DNA of 64,000 nucleotides, taken from the NCBI RefSeq assembly GCF_003443735.1, contig NZ_CP031969.1:2108001-2172000 (forward strand), written 5' to 3'. Below are positions 7,934-18,100 of the stretch, piece after piece (positions within the stretch are counted from its first letter, which is position 1; every line of letters begins with the position of its first letter). A program made the position numbers and the translations under genes. Source of the stretch: Streptomyces sp. CC0208. Lineage in GTDB: Bacteria; Actinomycetota; Actinomycetes; Streptomycetales; Streptomycetaceae. The notes under the pieces were generated by a model, which was given only the letters and a program-made list of their open reading frames with translations, searched no databases and was not told the origin of the DNA.

Positions 7934-9460
7934 TTACACCGATAGCCCGCTTCCGGACACCGCTCGTGCCTCGGCCCCCGCCTCCATGGCCGCCGGGAGA
8001 TCGATCGTGAACTCGGTGCGTCCGGGGACGCTGTTCACCTGGATGCGGCCCCCGTGCGCTGCCGAGATCGCCGCCGCGATGGCCAGACCGAGGCCGGAGC
8101 CGCCGGAGTCGGCGTCGGCGCGTGAGCGGGAGGTGTCTGCCCGGGTGAAGCGTTCGAAGACCGTGGGGAGGAGGGCCTGGGGGATGCCGGGGCCGTTGTC
8201 GCGGACGCGGATCACGCAGCGGCCGTCCGCGGACTCCACCGATGCCGTCACCCTCGTGCCGGCCGGCGTGTGCATCCTCGCGTTGGACAGAAGGTGGGCC
8301 ACCACCTGGTGCAGGCGGGCCTCGTCACCAGACACCAACACCGGTGCGTCCAGGCTCAGTTCGAGCTGCCAGTCGTGGCCGCTCCCCGTCGCCCGCGCGT
8401 CCCACACCGCCTCCGCGACCAGGGCCGCCAGGTCCACCTCCCCGGACTGGAGGGGGCGGCCCTCGTCGAGGCGGGCGAGCAGGAGCAGGTCCTCCACCAG
8501 GCCCGTCATCCGTGCCGACTCCGCCGAGACCCGGCGCCAGGCCAGCACCGGTTCGACGCGGCTGGTGCCGCGGTTCATCAGCTCGGCGTACCCGGCGATC
8601 GAGGCGAGCGGTGTCCGCAGTTCGTGGCTGGCGTCGGCCAGGAAGCGCCGCATGCGTTCCTCGCTGCGCCGCATCCGCTCCTCGCCGTGCTGCCGTTCGG
8701 CAAGGGAGAACTCCACATGATCGAGGAGGTGGTTGAGCGCGGCCCCGACCTGGCCGGCCTCGCTGGCGGGGTCGGTGTCCCGTTCGGGCACCCGGGTCAG
8801 GGTGGTGGCCTCGCCGTGTCCGAGCGGGGCGCGGGAGACCTCGGCGGCGGTGGCGGCGACCCGGCGGAGGGGGCGCAGTTGCCGTCGTATGACCACCGCG
8901 CAGACGCAGCCGGCGGCGGCGAGTCCGGCCAGGGCAACGCCTGTCTCGATCATCACAAGGCCGCTGATCATGTCCTGGACGCCGTCCATGGGCAGGCCGG
9001 TGAGGACCCGGGCGTCTCCGCTCACGCGGACGGTGACCCGGTAGCTGCCGAGGCCGGGCACGGCACGGGTGTGCAGTGCACCGTCCGCCCGGATCCCGGC
9101 CAGGGCGGTGCGCTGGCCGGTCCTGAGGCCACGGGTCGGGGCGTCCGGGACGGCGACGGCCGCGGAGACGATGGCGCCGTCCTCGTCCAGCCGGGCGGAG
9201 AGCATCCCGGCGGGCTGCCCGGACTCCCGCAGGAAGGCCAGGTCGTCGTCCGTGTCCCGGTGCGACGAGGCTCCTCCCAGGGCCCGTTCGGCTGCGTTGC
9301 GGACGCGGTCGTCCAGGTTGCCCATAAGATAAGCACGTTGGAAGAGCGCCGTGATCAGGCCCGTCGCGACACAGACGACGACCAGCGTGGCACTGACGAA
9401 CACGAGCAGACGGGTGCGGAGGGACCGGGTGCGCGTCCTCGCGTTCGGTCGCCGGCTCAT
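7934..9460 (-). CDS. Two-component sensor histidine kinase (HAMP, HisKA, HATPase_c)
   Basis: A 508-residue membrane histidine kinase. TM1 spans about residues 15-40 (LLVFVSATLVVVCVATGLITALF), followed by an extracytoplasmic loop. A second TM at about 170-192 (VMIETGVALAGLAAAGCVCAVVI) leads into a HAMP-like linker. The H box is FLADASHELRTPLASIAGYAE with the phospho-accepting His. The ATPase has an N box (HQVVAHLLSNARMHTP), a G1 box (RVRDNGPGIP), an F box (VFERFTRADTSRS) and a G2 box (GGSGLGLAI), so it looks catalytically complete. The ATG at 9460 has GGAGGAAGGGAG upstream and overlaps the stop of the preceding response-regulator reading frame by 4 nt. That partner is degenerate, so this kinase may be orphaned or may talk to a distant regulator. 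The stimulus is unknown. Confidence 0.92.
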   Translation of the reverse strand: MSRRPNARTRTRSLRTRLLVFVSATLVVVCVATGLITALFQRAYLMGNLDDRVRNAAERALGGASSHRDTDDDLAFLRESGQPAGMLSARLDEDGAIVSAAVAVPDAPTRGLRTGQRTALAGIRADGALHTRAVPGLGSYRVTVRVSGDARVLTGLPMDGVQDMISGLVMIETGVALAGLAAAGCVCAVVIRRQLRPLRRVAATAAEVSRAPLGHGEATTLTRVPERDTDPASEAGQVGAALNHLLDHVEFSLAERQHGEERMRRSEERMRRFLADASHELRTPLASIAGYAELMNRGTSRVEPVLAWRRVSAESARMTGLVEDLLLLARLDEGRPLQSGEVDLAALVAEAVWDARATGSGHDWQLELSLDAPVLVSGDEARLHQVVAHLLSNARMHTPAGTRVTASVESADGRCVIRVRDNGPGIPQALLPTVFERFTRADTSRSRADADSGGSGLGLAIAAAISAAHGGRIQVNSVPGRTEFTIDLPAAMEAGAEARAVSGSGLSV

Positions 9461-9990
9461 CTCCCTTCCTCCGCGGCCCTGACGGCGTACCCGAGGACGC
9501 CGAAGAAACCGCACCGGAGGTGCTCGGGGATCCGCGCCTTCCTCAGGATCTGACGCGGGTGTGCGAGCAGGTCGTACTCCCCCGCGGTGAGCCGGACGGA
9601 CCCGCCCGCGTGGCGCACTTCGCGGGTGTCCTCGATCGTGACCAGGTCGCCGCGCACGTGGACGGAGGCGTCGGCGCCGGTCTCCGGAGCGTCGAGCCGG
9701 TGTGCCGGGGCGTCGGGGGCGGTCAGCGTGCGGACGGGCGGCTTCGGATTATCGAAACGCAGCCGGCGCGGGACCTGGAGGCCGTCGAGGGCGGGCGGCA
9801 TCCCGTCGGGCACAACGGCGTGCGGTGCGCAGCCGCGCGCGGTCCGCAGCCCGCTCCGTCCGTCCAGCGCCGGGTAGGGGCGCCGGGCCGCCTCGGTGAC
9901 GGCGACGGACGGCACTTCGCCGAGTGCGGGCTCGTCGTCGACGATGAGCACGCGTGCGCGGCCGGTTCGTGGTCCGGAGGTGCCAGTCAT
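9457..9990 (-). pseudogene. Decayed OmpR-family response regulator
   Basis: The frame is open for 177 codons but the protein is a shrunken OmpR-type regulator of about 225-240 residues. The receiver starts well (ARVLIVDDEPALGEV) and keeps an Asp in AVVPDGMPPALDGLQVPRRLR. Several hydrophobic core positions are replaced by Pro or Arg, and the switch-Lys region (KPF) with helix 5 is absent. The winged-helix part begins (DTREVRHAGGSVRLTAGEYDLL) and then jumps from the recognition-helix region straight to a GYAV-like end, losing the DNA-contacting segment. Internal in-frame deletions plus substitutions make DNA binding very unlikely. Its end still overlaps the intact kinase gene, preserving translational coupling. 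Confidence 0.75.
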
Positions 9991-10074
9991 GTACCGATCG
10001 TGTCCCCGCCCGCTGAGGGAATCCTGTGTTCCACCTGAGGCTGGGTGATGACCCCCGCCGCGGCGGGTACGGCC

Positions 10075-10108
10075 GAGGGCCGCACCCCGTCACGGGAGTG
10101 CGGCCCTC
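10075..10108 (-). terminator. Hairpin downstream of acnA
   Basis: A perfect 11-bp stem (GAGGGCCGCAC with GTGCGGCCCTC) closes a 12-nt loop, 28 nt beyond the aconitase stop codon. No U-tract follows, as is usual for streptomycete terminators. Confidence 0.75.
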
Positions 10109-10136
10109 AAAGGCCCGAAAGGACTTGCCCTGGGAC

Positions 10137-12920
<2,784 letters not shown>

Positions 12921-12921
12921 C

Positions 12922-12940
12922 TAAGGTAAGGCTAAGTTAG
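12922..12940. promoter_or_regulatory. Iron-box-like sequence upstream of acnA
   Basis: TAAGGTAAGGCTAAGTTAG matches 14 of 19 positions of the DmdR/IdeR/DtxR iron-box consensus TTAGGTTAGGCTAACCTAA. It lies 68 bp upstream of the acnA start, in the likely promoter. Iron control of an Fe-S enzyme is plausible, but the match is imperfect and unproven. Confidence 0.45.
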
Positions 12941-12996
12941 GTATGCCTTACTGTCAGACCCAGCGAAAGCGTGCGACTGCGGTACGCCTCGGCAGA

Positions 12997-13014
12997 TATC
13001 TCGATGTCGAGATA
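12997..13014. promoter_or_regulatory. 18-bp inverted repeat between acnA and the DUF4236 gene
   Basis: TATCTCGATGTCGAGATA has perfect 8-bp arms around a 2-bp centre, 143 bp upstream of acnA and 263 bp upstream of the small DUF4236 gene. The size and symmetry fit a dimeric regulator of MarR or similar type. The regulator is not identified. Confidence 0.5.
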
Positions 13015-13026
13015 ACTCTAGTACAT

Positions 13027-13053
13027 GAGGCCGGGATGGTCATGCCCGGCCTC
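13027..13053. terminator. Hairpin, possible terminator or transcript end
   Basis: A perfect 9-bp stem (GAGGCCGGG with CCCGGCCTC) and 9-nt loop stand in the acnA/DUF4236 spacer. It could insulate the two divergent promoters. No U-tract follows on either strand. Confidence 0.45.
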
Positions 13054-13277
13054 ACTGTGATGTGCGGCGCGCTGAGGATTCTCCGGGAGCGGGGGACGGC
13101 CGGGCCGGGGGCGGCCGGGCCGGCTCTCCCCTGTCGACTCCCGGACGAGGTCCGGACCCGCACCCCCAACTCGCCCACGCCGAAGGGGCGGTACGAACCC
13201 GGTACCCATCACTTCACCGAGCCGGGGTAGGCGAACGAGGTCGAAAGCACGCGACCGACCTTCAAAGGGAGGCCCCC

Positions 13278-13478
13278 ATGCCGCTCACGTTCCGCAAGAG
13301 TTTCCGGATCCTTCCCGGGGTGCGGCTGAACATCAACCGGCACTCCTGGTCCATCACGACCGGTGGCGGAAGCCACGGACCGAAGCACACCCACAGCAGC
13401 ACGGGACGTCGTACGACATCAGTCGATCTGCCCGGGCCTTTCGGGTGGCGTCGGACCCGCACCGCCAAGCGCCACTGA
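13278..13478 (+). CDS. Small DUF4236 protein
   Basis: A 66-residue basic protein beginning LTFRKSFRILPGVRLNINRHSWSIT, the conserved opening of DUF4236, followed by a Gly/Ser/Arg-rich tail with GRRTTSVDLPGPFGWRR. A clear ribosome-binding site (AAAGGGAGG at 13264-13272) is spaced 5 nt from the ATG. The function of DUF4236 is unknown. It reads toward the HTH-MurA gene but an apparent separate promoter follows, so co-transcription is uncertain. Confidence 0.8.
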   Translation: MPLTFRKSFRILPGVRLNINRHSWSITTGGGSHGPKHTHSSTGRRTTSVDLPGPFGWRRTRTAKRH

Positions 13479-13533
13479 CGTTCCCTCAGGTCCGTTCGGG
13501 CCTCTCCCCCGAACGGCCCTCTCGAAATGCGGC

Positions 13534-13562
13534 ATCTCATATCTGAGATAGCCTCAACCTCA
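13534..13562 (+). promoter_or_regulatory. Probable leaderless promoter with overlapping inverted repeat
   Basis: TAGCCT at 13549-13554 fits a TANNNT -10 element and sits 7 nt before the A of the ATG at 13562, the classic spacing for a transcript starting at the start codon. No Shine-Dalgarno sequence is present. The inverted repeat ATCTCA-TATC-TGAGAT (13534-13549) overlaps the upstream edge of this -10 and could be an operator for the gene product's own HTH domain. Confidence 0.55.
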
Positions 13563-15091
13563 TGGCAGACGACTACCTCGTACGTATCGGCAGGCTCATC
13601 CGTGACGCCCGGCAGCACCGGGGCTGGACACAGTCGCAGCTTGCCGAGGCGCTCGGCACCAGTCAGAGCGCCGTCAATCGCATCGAGCGCGGCAACCAAA
13701 ACATCAGCCTTGAGATGATCGCCCGTATCGGTGAAGCACTGGACAGCGAAATCGTCTCTCTGGGCTACGCGGGCCCGATGCATCTGCGGGTGGTCGGCGG
13801 TCGTCGGCTGTCCGGCGCGATCGACGTCAAGACGAGCAAGAACGCGTGTGTGGCCCTGCTCTGCGCCTCGCTCCTCAACAAGGGGCGCACGGTGCTGCGC
13901 AGGGTCGCCCGCATCGAGGAGGTCTACCGCCTTCTGGAGGTGCTGAGCTCCATCGGGGTGCGCACCCGGTGGATCAACGGCGGTGTCGACCTCGAACTCG
14001 TGCCGCCGGCCGAGCTGGACATGGCCGCCATCGATGCCGAGGCCGCCGTCCGCACGCGCTCGATCATCATGTTCCTCGGCCCGCTGCTGCACCGCATGGA
14101 CAGCTTCAGGCTGCCGTACGCCGGCGGCTGCGACCTCGGCACCCGGACCATCGAGCCGCACATGATCGCGCTGCGCCGGTTCGGTCTGGACGTCGCGGCG
14201 ACCGAGGGCCAGTACCACGCCCGGGTCGACCGGCAGGTCCGCCCCGACCGTCCGATCGTGCTGACCGAGCGCGGCGACACCGTGACGGAGAACGCGCTGC
14301 TCGCGGCCGCCCGCCACGACGGCGTCACCGTCATCCGCAACGCCTCCTCCAACTACATGGTCCAGGACCTGTGCTTCTTCCTGGAGGCCCTCGGGGTCAG
14401 GGTCGAGGGCATCGGCACCACCACCCTCACCGTGCACGGCGTGCCGCACATCGACGTGGACGTCGACTACTCCCCCTCCGAGGACCCGGTCGAGGCGATG
14501 AGCCTGCTGGCCGCGGCCGTGGTGACGGAGTCGGAGCTGACGGTGCGCCGGGTGCCGATCGAGTTCCTGGAGATCGAGCTCGCGGTCCTGGAGGAGATGG
14601 GGCTCGACCACGACCGCACACCGGAGTACGTCGCCGACAACGGCCGCACCCGGCTGGTCGACCTCACGGTGCGCCCCTCCAAGCTGGAGGCGCCGATCGA
14701 CAAGATCCACCCGATGCCGTTCCCCGGGCTGAACATCGACAACGTCCCGTTCTTCGCGGCGATCGCGGCGGTCGCGCAGGGCCAGACCCTCATCCACGAC
14801 TGGGTCTACGACAACCGCGCGATCTACCTGACGGATCTCAACCGGCTGGGCGGACGCCTCCAACTCCTCGACCCGCACCGGGTACTGGTGGAGGGACCGA
14901 CCCGCTGGCGCGCCGCCGAGATGATGTGCCCGCCGGCCCTGCGCCCCGCCGTGGTCGTCCTGCTGGCGATGATGGCGGCCGACGGCACGTCGGTGCTGCG
15001 CAACGTCTACGTCATCAACCGGGGTTACGAGGACCTGGCCGAGCGGCTCAACTCGGTGGGGGCGCAGATCGAGATCTTCCGCGACATTTGA
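13562..15091 (+). CDS. XRE-HTH / MurA-family (UDP-GlcNAc 1-carboxyvinyltransferase-like) fusion
   Basis: A 509-residue protein joining an XRE helix-turn-helix (residues about 5-60, WTQSQLAEALGTSQSAVNRIERG) to a MurA-like EPT domain (about 70-505). MurA transfers enolpyruvate from PEP to UDP-GlcNAc. The enolpyruvyl-transferase Lys is kept (VKTSKNACVALL), and the PEP-reactive Cys loop appears as YAGGCDLGTRTIEPHM, so activity is possible. Compared with housekeeping MurA, the FKGAKNA and PGGC motifs are altered. The gene neighbours aconitase as in S. coelicolor, where a separate canonical MurA also exists. The fusion suggests a regulator that senses a cell-wall precursor or PEP, which is inference. 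Translation is probably leaderless. Confidence 0.88.
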   Translation: MADDYLVRIGRLIRDARQHRGWTQSQLAEALGTSQSAVNRIERGNQNISLEMIARIGEALDSEIVSLGYAGPMHLRVVGGRRLSGAIDVKTSKNACVALLCASLLNKGRTVLRRVARIEEVYRLLEVLSSIGVRTRWINGGVDLELVPPAELDMAAIDAEAAVRTRSIIMFLGPLLHRMDSFRLPYAGGCDLGTRTIEPHMIALRRFGLDVAATEGQYHARVDRQVRPDRPIVLTERGDTVTENALLAAARHDGVTVIRNASSNYMVQDLCFFLEALGVRVEGIGTTTLTVHGVPHIDVDVDYSPSEDPVEAMSLLAAAVVTESELTVRRVPIEFLEIELAVLEEMGLDHDRTPEYVADNGRTRLVDLTVRPSKLEAPIDKIHPMPFPGLNIDNVPFFAAIAAVAQGQTLIHDWVYDNRAIYLTDLNRLGGRLQLLDPHRVLVEGPTRWRAAEMMCPPALRPAVVVLLAMMAADGTSVLRNVYVINRGYEDLAERLNSVGAQIEIFRDI

Positions 15092-15113
15092 TGGGCATCT
15101 CTGGGACGTCTCT

Positions 15114-15127
15114 GGGCCTTCGGGCCC
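15114..15127. terminator. Short UUCG-loop hairpin between convergent genes
   Basis: GGGCC-TTCG-GGCCC forms a 5-bp GC stem with a UUCG tetraloop, 23 nt after the MurA-like stop and 58 nt before the end of the convergent M20 gene. It can serve as a bidirectional terminator. It is short, so confidence is modest. Confidence 0.5.
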
Positions 15128-15185
15128 GCGCCGGGCCACGGGCCACGCCGCAGAGGCTCTGCCGACCGGCCGAAGGCTCCGGGTG

Positions 15186-16463
15186 TCAGCCGACTGCCGG
15201 GACCGTTCCCGCCAGTCGGCTGACGGCGAGTTCCGCGAGCAGTGCGGCCCCGTCGGCGAGCACGGAATCGTCGAAGGAGGCCTGTGCGGAATGGTTGTAC
15301 GGCGCGGTGTCGGGGTCACGGTCCGAAGGACAGGCACCGAGCAGGAGGTAGGCGGACGGCACCCGCTCGGCGACGTAGGAGAAGTCCTCGGAGCTGGAGA
15401 CGGGGCGGGACAGGTCCACGAAGCGGTCTGCGCCCAGCAACCCGCGGGCCACCGAGGCCGCGAAGTCGGTCTCCGCCGGGTCGTTCACCGTGGGGGGATA
15501 GCCCTCCTCCCACCGGACATCAGCCGTCAGCCCATGGGCCTCGGCCACACCTCTGATGGTGCGGAGCGCCTCCTCGCGCAAGCTCCCGCGGGCCTTCGGT
15601 GTGAAGGAACGGGCTGTCGCCTCGTAGCCGGCCGTGGCCGGGATGACGTTGGCCACCTCCCCCGCGTGGATGCTGCCGACCGTCACGATCACCGGGTCGA
15701 AGACGTCGAACCGCCTGGTGACCATGGACTGCAGGGCAAGGACCGTTTCACACACCACCGGTACGGGGTCCAGGGCGCTGTGCGGAACGGAGCCGTGCCC
15801 ACCCCGGCCGTGTACCGTCACCTTGATCGTGTCGGAGGACGCCATCAGGGTCCCGGGACGACTGGCGACCACACCGCAGGGCAGCGCGGCCGAAGCCACG
15901 TGCAGCGCGTAGGCCGCCACCGGCGGGGCGCCGGCGGCCTCGAGCACCCCCTCTTCGATCATCAACCGTGCGCCGGCACCCTCCTCCTCGCCAGGCTGGA
16001 ACATCAGCACCACCGAGCCCCGCACCTCGTCCCGCCTGTGGAGCAGTTCATGCGCGGCGCCCACCAGCATCGCCGTGTGCAGGTCATGCCCGCAGGCGTG
16101 CATGGGCGCACGGACGGCCGACCCGGGCGGCGTTCCCGGTTCCGCCACGGGCAGGGCGTCCATGTCGGCGCGGAGCAGCACCGTGGGTCCCGGGCGCGTG
16201 CCTTCCACGACGGCGGTCACCGAGCTGAGCCGACGCCCGGTGGTGATCCGCAGTCCGAGGCCCGACAGGGCCCCGAGGACCAGTTCCTGTGTGCGTGGCA
16301 GGTGCAGTCCGGTCTCGGGCACCCGGTGCAGTGCGCGCCTCAGCCGCACCAGTCGGCGTTGCGCGGCAGCCCGCCCGGACTGTCCTCGGCTCGCAGGCGG
16401 CGGCCCTGCGACCGGTGTCCGGGCCGTCTCGGCCATCGCCTTCTCAGCCGCCGTTTCAGCCAT
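15186..16463 (-). CDS. M20D family amidohydrolase (N-acyl amino acid hydrolase type)
   Basis: A 425-residue dinuclear metallo-amidohydrolase of family M20D, whose members cleave N-acyl amino acids, hippurate or IAA conjugates in the cytoplasm. Metal-ligand motifs are MHACGHDLHTAM, the catalytic PGEEEGAGA, YALHVASAA and the late YNHSAQASFDD. The dimerisation domain (TIKVTVHGRGGHGSVPHSALDP) is complete. I place the start at the ATG at 16463, overlapping the upstream gene by 8 nt; an in-frame start at 16484 is possible. It is the last gene of the nine-gene minus-strand operon that opens with an N-acyl amino acid synthase. It could therefore remove the acyl group added at the first step, which is inference. 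Confidence 0.88.
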   Translation of the reverse strand: MAETAAEKAMAETARTPVAGPPPASRGQSGRAAAQRRLVRLRRALHRVPETGLHLPRTQELVLGALSGLGLRITTGRRLSSVTAVVEGTRPGPTVLLRADMDALPVAEPGTPPGSAVRAPMHACGHDLHTAMLVGAAHELLHRRDEVRGSVVLMFQPGEEEGAGARLMIEEGVLEAAGAPPVAAYALHVASAALPCGVVASRPGTLMASSDTIKVTVHGRGGHGSVPHSALDPVPVVCETVLALQSMVTRRFDVFDPVIVTVGSIHAGEVANVIPATAGYEATARSFTPKARGSLREEALRTIRGVAEAHGLTADVRWEEGYPPTVNDPAETDFAASVARGLLGADRFVDLSRPVSSSEDFSYVAERVPSAYLLLGACPSDRDPDTAPYNHSAQASFDDSVLADGAALLAELAVSRLAGTVPAVG

Positions 16464-17316
16464 CGGCCTTCGCCAGGAATCCACTGATGGCCTCGGTGAT
16501 CTCCTTCGGCTTCTCCTCCTGGGGGAAGTCGCCGCAGTCCGGCAGTACGACCAGGGTCGCGTCGGAGAGCAGGGACTCGAAGCGTCGGCCGGTGGACACG
16601 GGGACGAGCCGGTCCTCCGCGCCGAAGAGCAGCAGGGTGGGTACCGCGAGGCCGCTGATCGGCTCGGCCAGTGCGTCGAAGCGCTCGCCGTAGCTCAGCC
16701 GCAGTTGCAGACCCACCCGGGCCATCTGGGCACCCTGGCGCCGCAGTTGCCGGAAGTAGCGGTCCACCACCCCCGGCTCCGGGTGATAGCCGGGGCCATG
16801 GGCCGCCAGCCACCGCCGCTCGAACATCCCCTTCGGGAACAGACGGGCGATCCAGGCGCCCAGCCACCGGTGGGCGAGCAGCCGGTACAGCGTCAGGTTC
16901 GCCTCCGACTCACCGAGAGCCCCGGCCGCCATGAGGACCAGACGGTCCACCCGCTCGGGACGCCGAGCGGCGAACCAGGCGGCGAGTGAACCCCCCATCT
17001 GGCTGCCGACGAAGACCGCACTGCCGATGCCCAGTTCGTCGAGGAGTTCCTCCACGAGCCGGACCCAGTGAGCGGCGTCCCATCGGCCGTCCCCGGGCGC
17101 GGGTGTGTCGCCGCTGCCCGGCAGGTCCACCAGGATCACCCGGTAGTGGCCGGTGAACGCGGGATGGATGTTGCGCCAGGTGAACGCCGAGGTCAGAAAG
17201 CCGTGCAGGAAGACCAGCGCCGGCCCGTCCGGTCGCCCCCTCTCGTAGACGCGGACCTGCCCACCCGCCACGTCGACCAGGCGCCCGGCGTGGGTCTCCT
17301 CCGGTGCCGGGGTCAC
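16456..17316 (-). CDS. Alpha/beta-hydrolase fold protein lacking the catalytic Ser and His
   Basis: A 286-residue alpha/beta-hydrolase fold protein. The oxyanion region (VFLHGFLTSAFTWRNIHP) and strand order are typical. The nucleophile elbow, normally GHSMGG, reads GSQMGG, so Gln replaces the nucleophilic Ser. The region that normally reads CGHFPQEE reads CGDFPQEE, so Asp replaces the catalytic His. The acid segment (LLLFGAEDRLVP) is intact. It is therefore unlikely to act as an ordinary esterase and may be a cofactor-free lyase or oxygenase-like enzyme, a binding protein or a partner subunit. It overlaps its neighbours by 4-8 nt on both sides, so it is translated with the operon. Confidence 0.85.
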   Translation of the reverse strand: MTPAPEETHAGRLVDVAGGQVRVYERGRPDGPALVFLHGFLTSAFTWRNIHPAFTGHYRVILVDLPGSGDTPAPGDGRWDAAHWVRLVEELLDELGIGSAVFVGSQMGGSLAAWFAARRPERVDRLVLMAAGALGESEANLTLYRLLAHRWLGAWIARLFPKGMFERRWLAAHGPGYHPEPGVVDRYFRQLRRQGAQMARVGLQLRLSYGERFDALAEPISGLAVPTLLLFGAEDRLVPVSTGRRFESLLSDATLVVLPDCGDFPQEEKPKEITEAISGFLAKADG

Positions 17317-18098
17317 CGCTCCGCCCCGAAGAACTCGGTGACGATCTTGTTGAACGGCAGCGGAGCCTCGACCGGGGGCACATGTGCGGCGGGCAGCAGT
17401 TCGAGCGACGCGCCCGGGATCGCCGCGGCGAGCGCCTCGGTGACGGACGGCGGGAAGAGCATGTCCTCCGCTCCTCCGATCACCAGGGTGGGGCTGTGTA
17501 TCGCGCCGAGCGCGGCCAGGAGATCGTGCTCGCGCGCCTGGCCGTAGATGCTGCGCAGCGCCGCGACGGTGTACTGGTCGAACATCGCCCGCCGAAGGTG
17601 CGTCTCCATCCGGGTCATGCGTTCCCAGCCGGCGGCCGAGAACAGGAAGCTCTTCAGTACCTCCCAGAAGTTCGGCAGGTCGTCGCGGTCGAGGAAGCCG
17701 TTGAGCATGTTCAGGAAGATGCCCGTGGAACTGCCCGGCCGGCCGAAGGTCGCGACCAGCGCGAGTCGGTGAACCCGGTGGGGATGGCGCAGGGCGAAGT
17801 GCTGGGCGACGAGACCGCCGTGGGAAAGCCCGAGTACGGATGCCCGGGGGATGCCCAGTTCCTCAAGGAGCCGGTCCAGATCGTCGGCGTGCTCCGCGTT
17901 GGAGGGGAAACCCTGTGAGGACGGAGAGTCGCCGAAGCCGCGCATGTCGTAGGTGATGACGGAGAAGTGCTGGGAGAGTTCGGGAATCTGCCGTATCCAG
18001 GTGCCGGCCAGTGTCGACACCAGGACGAGCGGCGGGCCCTCCCCCTGTGTGCGGTAGCTGATCGCGCCGTTGCCGAGTTCCAGGGTCTGTCGCGTCAT
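17313..18098 (-). CDS. Alpha/beta hydrolase
   Basis: A 261-residue alpha/beta hydrolase with an intact triad: Ser in LGLSHGGLVAQ, acid in VIGGAEDMLFPP and His in LLPAAHVPPVEAP. The oxyanion loop is LVLVSTLAGTWIRQIPEL, lacking the common HG motif. Relatives include 3-oxoadipate enol-lactonase-like enzymes and biosynthetic thioesterases or lactonases. I choose the ATG at 18098 because GAGGGG lies 6 nt upstream; the ATG at 18104 overlaps the previous stop (ATGA) but would abut the SD. In this operon without visible carrier protein it could hydrolyse an acyl-CoA, ester or lactone intermediate. Its close neighbour has the same fold but lacks the catalytic residues. Confidence 0.85.
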   Translation of the reverse strand: MTRQTLELGNGAISYRTQGEGPPLVLVSTLAGTWIRQIPELSQHFSVITYDMRGFGDSPSSQGFPSNAEHADDLDRLLEELGIPRASVLGLSHGGLVAQHFALRHPHRVHRLALVATFGRPGSSTGIFLNMLNGFLDRDDLPNFWEVLKSFLFSAAGWERMTRMETHLRRAMFDQYTVAALRSIYGQAREHDLLAALGAIHSPTLVIGGAEDMLFPPSVTEALAAAIPGASLELLPAAHVPPVEAPLPFNKIVTEFFGAER

Positions 18099-18100
18099 GG

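Noticed and set aside
12943..13230. A 95-codon plus-strand frame between acnA and the DUF4236 gene
   Set aside because: It spans the promoter-region palindrome and a hairpin, lacks an SD and shows no recognisable protein family.
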